DNA from: JALYGY01 sp963800975
GTDB taxonomy: Bacteria; Actinomycetota; Rubrobacteria; Rubrobacterales; Rubrobacteraceae
Length of the DNA stretch: 64,000 nucleotides
Reading direction: 5' to 3'
NCBI GenBank assembly: GCA_963800975.1
Contig: CAWDDB010000009.1
Span: 62,001 to 126,000 of the forward strand
Part shown: positions 59,543-64,000 of the stretch, piece after piece
How the letters are laid out: each line of letters starts with the position of its first letter
Position numbering within the stretch: position 1 is the first letter of the stretch
Program-made: the position numbers and the translations under genes
Notes under the pieces: model-generated
The model's database searches: none
What the model saw: the letters and a program-made list of their open reading frames with translations, nothing else
What the model was told of the DNA's origin: nothing

Positions 59543-59664
59543 GCCGGTCCTTGTTCCCCTCTTTTCGCAAAGCGGCGCAGCCCCAGGATATTAACTCAGG
59601 CTTCGCGGCCGGTAAACCGCCCGTTCTACGCGGTTAAGGCCCGCTTTCTGTTAACATCCGGGCG

Positions 59665-60243
59665 ATGGAGCGTAGAGAATCAGCAGACCGGGTGGCGGTC
59701 TTCGTCGACGGGGCGAACCTGTACCACTCGATCAAGAACTACTACAAGGGCATCCTCGACTACGATCGGCTACTCGCGGCGGCCGTGGGGGAGCGCAGGC
59801 TGCTGCGGGCCACCTTTTACATAGTCGAGAAGCACGAAGTGGACGAGTCGCAGAGCGCCACCTCGACCCGGTCTTTCGTCTACAACCTCAACAAATTCGG
59901 CTACAAGGTGCGGTCCAAGCCCCTGATCGTGCACGAAACCTTCAACGCCGAGGGCGAGCGGACGGTCTCGCACAAGGGCGACTGGGACATTGGCATCGTC
60001 GTGGACATGATGCGCCTTGCTGGCCACGCCGACGCCTACGTCCTCGTCTCGGGGGACGGGGACTACGTCGAGGCCGTCGAGTACCTCCAGAGCGAGATGG
60101 GTATCCGGGTCGAGGTCATTAGCGCGGCCCAGTGCACCTCCCAGGCCCTGCTGGACGTCTGCGACAAACACACGGACCTTGCGGACATCCCGGACCTCTT
60201 CCGTCACAAGACCCCAGGCGCGCACCACTCGGCCGTAGGTTAG
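59665..60243 (+). CDS. NYN domain (LabA/DUF88) ribonuclease-like protein
   Basis: A 192-aa PIN-like NYN domain. The acidic site is in RVAVFVDGANLYHSIKNYYKG (first Asp), KGDWDIGIVVDMMRLA (middle Asp) and AYVLVSGDGDYVEAVEYLQ (final Asp pair). Family members are predicted or shown to be RNases acting on structured RNA. No toxin-antitoxin partner is adjacent. The ATG follows a short gap after divergent STAS; a terminator hairpin at 60247-60262 closes it. Confidence 0.9.
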   Translation: MERRESADRVAVFVDGANLYHSIKNYYKGILDYDRLLAAAVGERRLLRATFYIVEKHEVDESQSATSTRSFVYNLNKFGYKVRSKPLIVHETFNAEGERTVSHKGDWDIGIVVDMMRLAGHADAYVLVSGDGDYVEAVEYLQSEMGIRVEVISAAQCTSQALLDVCDKHTDLADIPDLFRHKTPGAHHSAVG

Positions 60244-60246
60244 GCA

Positions 60247-60262
60247 GCCCGCTCCAGCGGGC
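60247..60262 (+). terminator. Hairpin after NYN gene
   Basis: GCCCGCT and AGCGGGC pair around CC, followed by TTCGCTTTC. It starts three bases after the stop codon. Confidence 0.65.
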
Positions 60263-60334
60263 TTCGCTTTCGGCAAAAGGCTTCTCCTAGCACCTCCAAG
60301 CTGACAAGCTGGCGAAGCAGGCGTGCCAGGGAGC

Positions 60335-61246
60335 CTACGGCTCCCCGATCACGCGCACCTCGGACTCGAGCTCCACCCCGAGCCTCTCGCGGACCGTCTC
60401 GCGCACCAGCTCGATCAGCTTCAGGGCATCCTCGGCCGTTCCGCCGCCCAGGTTGACGAGGTAGTTGGCATGAACGGGCGAGACCTCTATCTGGCCCACC
60501 CTCGTCCCCTTGAGACCGGCGGCTTCTATGACGCGACCTGGGAAGTCTCCCGCGGGACGCTTGAAGGTCGAGCCGCAGCTAGGCTTGCTTGGCGAGCCGT
60601 TCATGCGCTGCGTCCTGAACTCCTTTATGCGGGCCTTGAGCGTGCCGGGATCGCCTGGCCGCAGGGTATACCCCGCCCGCAAGACGACCCAGTCCGGATG
60701 ATCGTGCAGGACGCTACGCCGGTAGGAGAGACGCAGGGACGTTGCGTGCGACGTCCGCGCGTTCTGCATCCTGACCACCTCGCCATCTCGGAGGACGTCT
60801 GCCCAGTCGAGGACGTCTCTGGTCTCGCCGCCGTAGGCGCCTGCGTTCATGTACACGGCGCCCCCCACCGTCCCCGGGATGCCGGTCGCGAACTCGAGAC
60901 CGGCCAGGCCGCTGCCCGCCGTCTTGTTGGCGAGAACGGGGTAGAGGACGCCGGCCTCGGCGACGACGGTGAGGCCATCTATCTCGACGTCGGTCAGCGC
61001 CTTGGCGAGCCTGATGGTCAGGCCCCTGACGCCCCGGTCGCGCACCAGCACGTTGGTCCCGCCGCCCAGCACGGTCACGGGGACGCTGTGCTCGCGCGCT
61101 TTTTTCACGGCCTCGAGGAGCTCGTCCAGGTCCGTGGGCTCGAGTAGCGCGTCGGCGGGACCCCCGATCTTCCACGCCGTATAGCGCTTGAGCGGCTCGT
61201 CGAACTTGGCGGTGGGAAAGAGCCGTTGTAAAGTGCTCACGTGCAC
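60335..61246 (-). CDS. murB: UDP-N-acetylenolpyruvoylglucosamine reductase
   Basis: A 303-aa flavoenzyme. FAD-binding motifs: YTAWKIGGPADALLEP, VTVLGGGTNVLVRDRGVRG, GLEFATGIPGTVGGAVYMNAGAYGGE, and the catalytic region RLSYRRSVL plus PSCGSTFKRP with the active Ser, and AAGLKGTRVGQIEVSPVHANYLVNLG near the end. This is the short (type II) form lacking the long insertion of E. coli MurB. It reduces enolpyruvyl-UDP-GlcNAc in peptidoglycan synthesis. Unlike many genomes it is not in the mur/fts cluster here. Confidence 0.95.
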   Translation of the reverse strand: MHVSTLQRLFPTAKFDEPLKRYTAWKIGGPADALLEPTDLDELLEAVKKAREHSVPVTVLGGGTNVLVRDRGVRGLTIRLAKALTDVEIDGLTVVAEAGVLYPVLANKTAGSGLAGLEFATGIPGTVGGAVYMNAGAYGGETRDVLDWADVLRDGEVVRMQNARTSHATSLRLSYRRSVLHDHPDWVVLRAGYTLRPGDPGTLKARIKEFRTQRMNGSPSKPSCGSTFKRPAGDFPGRVIEAAGLKGTRVGQIEVSPVHANYLVNLGGGTAEDALKLIELVRETVRERLGVELESEVRVIGEP

Positions 61247-61290
61247 GGGGCGGAATATAGAGTACGCGGCGGCGGCTTGCAGGGATCCGG

Positions 61291-61623
61291 TTGTCAGCGG
61301 GGCTGACCATATCGGAGCTGCAGCGGCAGGTGAGGGCGCTCAAGGGCGCCAAGGGCTTCGACATCACCCTGGAACAGAGGCTCGCGTACCTGACGAGCGA
61401 GGTCGGGGAGGTTGCGCGGGAGGTTCTGGAGCTCTCGCGCGACAGGAACCGGGACGTCGGCAAGATGGACGCCGCCGGCGTGGAGGCCGTCAAGGAGAGG
61501 CTCGGAATGGAGATATACGACGTGATCTGGAACCTCCTGGACCTGGCGGAGCTGGCCGGCGTTGACCTCGACGAGGCATTCCGGAAGAAGGCAGGCCTGA
61601 ACGAGGGCAGGGAGTGGCGATGA
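61291..61623 (+). CDS. MazG-like nucleotide pyrophosphohydrolase
   Basis: A 110-aa all-alpha NTP-PPase. The metal-site pattern EEvgE-x12-E-x2-D is seen as LTSEVGEVAREVLE (Glu in residues ~35-45) and GMEIYDVIWNLLDLAELAGVDLDEAFRKK (Glu and Asp ~72-76). It would cleave abnormal dNTPs. The start is TTG 61291. Its stop overlaps the next gene (ATGA at 61620-61623), so it is coupled with the sugar nucleotidyltransferase. Confidence 0.85.
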   Translation: MSAGLTISELQRQVRALKGAKGFDITLEQRLAYLTSEVGEVAREVLELSRDRNRDVGKMDAAGVEAVKERLGMEIYDVIWNLLDLAELAGVDLDEAFRKKAGLNEGREWR

Positions 61624-62654
61624 TGAAGGCGATGGCGCTCGCTGCCGGCAAGGGCACAAGGCTCTTCCCCCTGACCGGCGAGATCCCCAAACCGATGGCC
61701 CCGGTCGTCGACACCCCGATCATCGAGCACATATTCGGCCTGCTAAGGCGCCACGGGGTGCGGGAGGTCAACGTCAACGTCCACTACCTGGCCGACGCCC
61801 TGCTCGCGGCCTACGGCGAGACCTCGGACAGGGACGGCATGACGGTCAACCTCAGCCGCGAGGAGGAGCTCAAGGGCACCGCGGGCGGAGTCAAGCGCCT
61901 GGCGGAGAGGTTCGACGACACCTTCGTCGTCGTCTCGGGCGACGCCCTCACGGACATAGACATCGGGGAACTCGTCGCCTTCCACCAGGAGAAGGGGGCC
62001 CTCGCGACCATAGCGCTCCACAGGGTCTACGACACCTCGGAGTTCGGCGTGGTCGAGGTGGACGAGGACGGCGGCATCCTGGGCTTCCAGGAGAAGCCCG
62101 CGCCCGAGGAGGCGATCAGCACCCTTGCCAACACCGGGATCTACGTCCTGGAGCCGCGCGCCCTCGACTACGTGCCGGAGGACGCATTCTTCGACTTCGC
62201 CCAGGATGTCTTCCCGAGGTTCCTGGAGAACGGGGAGCGGTTCGTGGGCTACCAGGACGACTTCTACTGGTCGGACATCGGGACGCTGCAGGCCTACCGC
62301 CAGGCCCAGTACGACGTGCTATCCGGCAGGGTGGGGGTCGAGATCCCCGGCCAGAAGCGCGGGGACGGGCTGTGGGTCGGGGAGGACGCCCAGATACACC
62401 CCTCCGCCACCATCGAGGGCCACGTGCTCGTCGGAAGGGACGCGGTCGTCGGGCGCGGCGTGACGCTCTCGGGGGACGTGACGGTTGGGACGGACGTCTG
62501 GATCCGGCCCGGCGCCACCATCAAGCGGAGCATCCTACTGCCGGGCGCGAGCGTGGGCGACGGCGCCTACCTCGAAGATTGCATCGTCGGCCACGGCTAC
62601 GACGTGCGCCCGGGCGAGACGATCCGGGGCGGCGCGTTGATCCGACGTTCGTAG
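61620..62654 (+). CDS. Sugar-nucleotidyltransferase (NDP-sugar pyrophosphorylase) with LbH repeats
   Basis: A 344-aa enzyme. N-terminal nucleotidyl transferase: MALAAGKGTRLFPLTGEIPKPMAPVVDTPIIEHI (signature GKGTRL...PKP), FVVVSGDALTDIDIG, VVEVDEDGGILGFQEKP, NTGIYVLEP and FYWSDIGTLQAYRQAQYDVL. The C-terminal ~90 residues are hexapeptide repeats (IHPSATIEGHVLVGRDAVVGRGVTLSGDVTVGTDVWIRPGATIKRS), a left-handed helix. Closest in plan to mannose-1-phosphate guanylyltransferases or glucose-1-phosphate types; base choice cannot be fixed. ATG 61620 overlaps the MazG-like stop; 61623 is an equal alternative. Confidence 0.9.
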   Translation: MMKAMALAAGKGTRLFPLTGEIPKPMAPVVDTPIIEHIFGLLRRHGVREVNVNVHYLADALLAAYGETSDRDGMTVNLSREEELKGTAGGVKRLAERFDDTFVVVSGDALTDIDIGELVAFHQEKGALATIALHRVYDTSEFGVVEVDEDGGILGFQEKPAPEEAISTLANTGIYVLEPRALDYVPEDAFFDFAQDVFPRFLENGERFVGYQDDFYWSDIGTLQAYRQAQYDVLSGRVGVEIPGQKRGDGLWVGEDAQIHPSATIEGHVLVGRDAVVGRGVTLSGDVTVGTDVWIRPGATIKRSILLPGASVGDGAYLEDCIVGHGYDVRPGETIRGGALIRRS

Positions 62655-62665
62655 GGAGGCGGTGA

Positions 62666-62686
62666 GGACGACCCGGCGGGTCGTCC
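62666..62686. terminator. Hairpin between convergent genes
   Basis: GGACGACCC (62666-62674) and GGGTCGTCC (62678-62686) pair perfectly around GGC, between the nucleotidyltransferase stop and the response regulator stop codon. Likely bidirectional. Confidence 0.75.
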
Positions 62687-63379
62687 CTACGATTCCTTCG
62701 GCTTCACGAGGCGGTAACCGAAGCCCCTCACGGTCTCGATAAGCTGCGGGGCCGCCGGGTTGTCGCCGAGCTTGTTGCGCAGGCGCTGGACGTAGACGTT
62801 CACGGTGCGCTCGTCTATGTACTCGTCCTCGCCCCAGACCTGCCTCAGCAGGGCGTCGCGCGGGAAGACGCGGCCAGGGCTGCGGGCGAGCGTGTAGAGC
62901 AGCCTGAACTCGCGGGGAGAGAGCAGGATCTCCTTCTCCCCCTTGCGGACCAGGACCTGGTCCGGGTCTATCTCTAGCACGCCGACGAAGATCTTGCCCG
63001 AAGGCCCGTTCCCGACGAGCTCGCGCTTGCGGAAGATCTGCTTGACGCGCGCCACAAGCTCCCTCGGGTTGACCGGCGAGCGCATGTAGTAATCCGCCCC
63101 GAGTTCTATCCCGACGATGCGGTCCATCGTGTCCTCGTCGTGCAGCAGCGCCACGGTCGAGACGCCCGGTTTCTGGACGGCGGAGATCACCTGGAAGCCC
63201 CTCTCGTCCGGCAGCCGGTTGTCCACAACCGCCACCTCGAAATCCTGCCTGTCGGCCATCTGGCGCGCCTGCGAACCCGAGCCAGCCGGGATCACGCGCC
63301 ACCCCTCGCTCGAGAGGGCGCGCCTCAGGTGTAACCGCTCCTCGTCATCCCCCACGACCAGCAGCACGGACCCGTTCAA
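62687..63379 (-). CDS. OmpR/PhoB-type response regulator with degenerate receiver
   Basis: A 230-aa protein. The receiver (1-115) keeps the phosphoacceptor Asp in EVAVVDNRLPDERGF but has VVGDDEE where an acidic pair is normal, HDED in place of the Thr/Ser region, and MRSPVN in place of the conserved Lys-Pro. The winged helix (130-228) is normal: LSPREFRLLYTLARSPGRVFPRDALLRQVWG, then RTVNVYVQRLRNKLGD and ETVRGFGYRLVKP. It may regulate without phosphorylation. No histidine kinase is adjacent. TTG start with AGGA just before. Confidence 0.9.
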   Translation of the reverse strand: MNGSVLLVVGDDEERLHLRRALSSEGWRVIPAGSGSQARQMADRQDFEVAVVDNRLPDERGFQVISAVQKPGVSTVALLHDEDTMDRIVGIELGADYYMRSPVNPRELVARVKQIFRKRELVGNGPSGKIFVGVLEIDPDQVLVRKGEKEILLSPREFRLLYTLARSPGRVFPRDALLRQVWGEDEYIDERTVNVYVQRLRNKLGDNPAAPQLIETVRGFGYRLVKPKES

Positions 63380-63516
63380 AATCCTAAGCCAACCTCTATC
63401 CGCAAACGCTCGCCACTACAACCATGAGTATATCCACAAATGGGCCCCGTAGGGACCCCCGGAGGGCCGCCAACCTTGTGAGACTCACCCACCGGCGGTA
63501 TCATAGGCGCTCCGAT

Positions 63517-63590
63517 GCGCTCGTAGCTCAGCCGGATAGAGCGTCTGACTACGAATCAGAAGGTCGCAGGTTCGAGTCCTGCCGAGCGCG
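63517..63590 (+). tRNA. tRNA-Arg(ACG)
   Basis: A complete cloverleaf of 74 bases. Acceptor GCGCTCG pairs with CGAGCGC; D arm GCTC...GAGC; anticodon stem TCTGA/TCAGA with loop CTACGAA, anticodon ACG (read as ICG after A34 deamination); T arm GCAGG-TTCGAGT-CCTGC; discriminator G. The CCA end is not encoded. Confidence 0.97.
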
Positions 63591-64000
63591 CCCCTAGAAG
63601 GCCTGCAAATTGTAGTTTTTCTCCTATCATGGGCCCCGCGCATCTCGGCCTACACCGCCGCTTGACCGCAATTTGACCGCAATATGCCGTCCGATGTGCG
63701 TGCAAGGCAGCAGATGTAAGTGTGGCGAAACGTCTCATGGTCGCCGACAAATAGTCCAAAGATAGGTTCATTATTTTTTGGACTCTATAGGAGTCGGTAG
63801 CGAGAGGGGACACACCAGTGCAGACGACTCTTTGAGCAGCGACCGGTAATAAAGGGTGTGGCCGATCAAGCGGGTCGCGATCAGCCTTACTGGCGGCGAA
63901 GTTATAGGTGATGTCCTGACCCAGAAGCTCCAGCTACGCTTCCGCTACCGGGTTCGTCCCCGGGATCTTCCTCTTCTTGCCCTCATTCAATGAACGTCCT
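63591..64000. other. tRNA downstream region without recognisable gene
   Basis: A tandem direct repeat of TTGACCGCAAT (63662-63672 and 63673-63683) lies close behind the tRNA gene. The rest is more A+T-rich around 63700-63790 than typical here. No frame on either strand resembles a known protein; an integrated element could begin here but no integrase is visible before the window ends. Confidence 0.4.

Noticed and set aside
59665..60243. NYN protein as the toxin of a toxin-antitoxin pair
   Set aside because: No small partner frame overlaps or adjoins it on the same strand, and a terminator follows directly.
63556..63813. Minus-strand frame ending in a sequence like AGLEPATF
   Set aside because: The C-terminal part is the antisense translation of the tRNA-Arg gene, a well-known false protein; the rest has no family match.

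Overview
The window is high-GC bacterial DNA with dense, short-spaced genes, frequent GTG/TTG starts and many 4-base start/stop overlaps. Gene content and style (mini-RTX proteins, DUF1996, DUF3105, sortase with an LPxTG-type substrate, YkvA, TrpB2, beta-helix 'choice-of-anchor' proteins) suggest an actinobacterium, most likely Rubrobacter or a relative. No 16S rRNA gene is present, so this placement is inference.

Layout. 0-9 kb: a partial MFS transporter, a universal stress protein coupled to a small sortase-type surface protein, an S2P protease/BtuF-like pair, a DNA polymerase I without a 5' nuclease, a GNAT and a secreted DUF1996 protein. 8-20 kb: accessory metabolism with an aminotransferase, several MFS/DMT transporters, an amidohydrolase behind an AT-rich dyad, a coupled small protein plus YkvA, a frameshifted GFA enzyme, and a LacI regulator with a perfect palindrome facing a ParB-like/EmrB-type pair, then a GH13 gene with two frameshifts. 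20-23 kb: a 50-aa rubredoxin-like protein, two tandem cyclic-nucleotide-binding proteins and RlpA. 23-32 kb: secreted hydrolases, two of them broken (sulfatase, phosphodiesterase), with an S9 peptidase, a six-hairpin glycosidase and a SPOR/NAGPA phosphodiester glycosidase. 32-38.5 kb: cupin, TrpB2, mini-RTX, DUF3105, the pseudouridine pair psuK/psuG and a YedK-type peptidase. 38.8-44.8 kb: a thiamine salvage region (TPP riboswitch-thiT-thiD-thiM, then DUF2071-thiE-double Nudix-small membrane protein-thiL) in which adjacent frames overlap. 45-49 kb: YqaE peptide, Gln-rich protein, GNAT, Nudix, ferredoxin and a Crp/Fnr regulator with a Crp/Fnr-type box between the last two, a 38-aa peptide gene and a second mini-RTX protein. 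49-55 kb: surface/secreted proteins, including a beta-helix protein and a full-length sulfatase. 55-63.4 kb: mostly housekeeping (SDR, sortase, rhodanese, CCA-adding enzyme, STAS, NYN, MurB, MazG-like, nucleotidyltransferase, OmpR-like regulator with a degenerate receiver). A tRNA-Arg(ACG) lies at 63.5 kb, followed by 400 bases with no recognisable gene.

Themes. The thiamine genes form a salvage unit: TPP-regulated uptake, HMP and thiazole kinases, coupling by ThiE and final phosphorylation by ThiL, with an unexplained two-domain Nudix protein and a membrane peptide inserted. The sortase (55.9 kb) may anchor the LPSTG protein at 1.7 kb. Several genes (GFA, GH13, the 49.5 kb secreted protein, probably the 53.4 kb sulfatase) each carry one or two single-base indels, which may be recent pseudogenization or consensus errors. 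Degenerate 7-bp-unit repeats, some as inverted arms around a ~30-70 bp core, occur in many intergenic gaps, and a second family of strong hairpins occurs at 20.7 and 54.8-55.0 kb.
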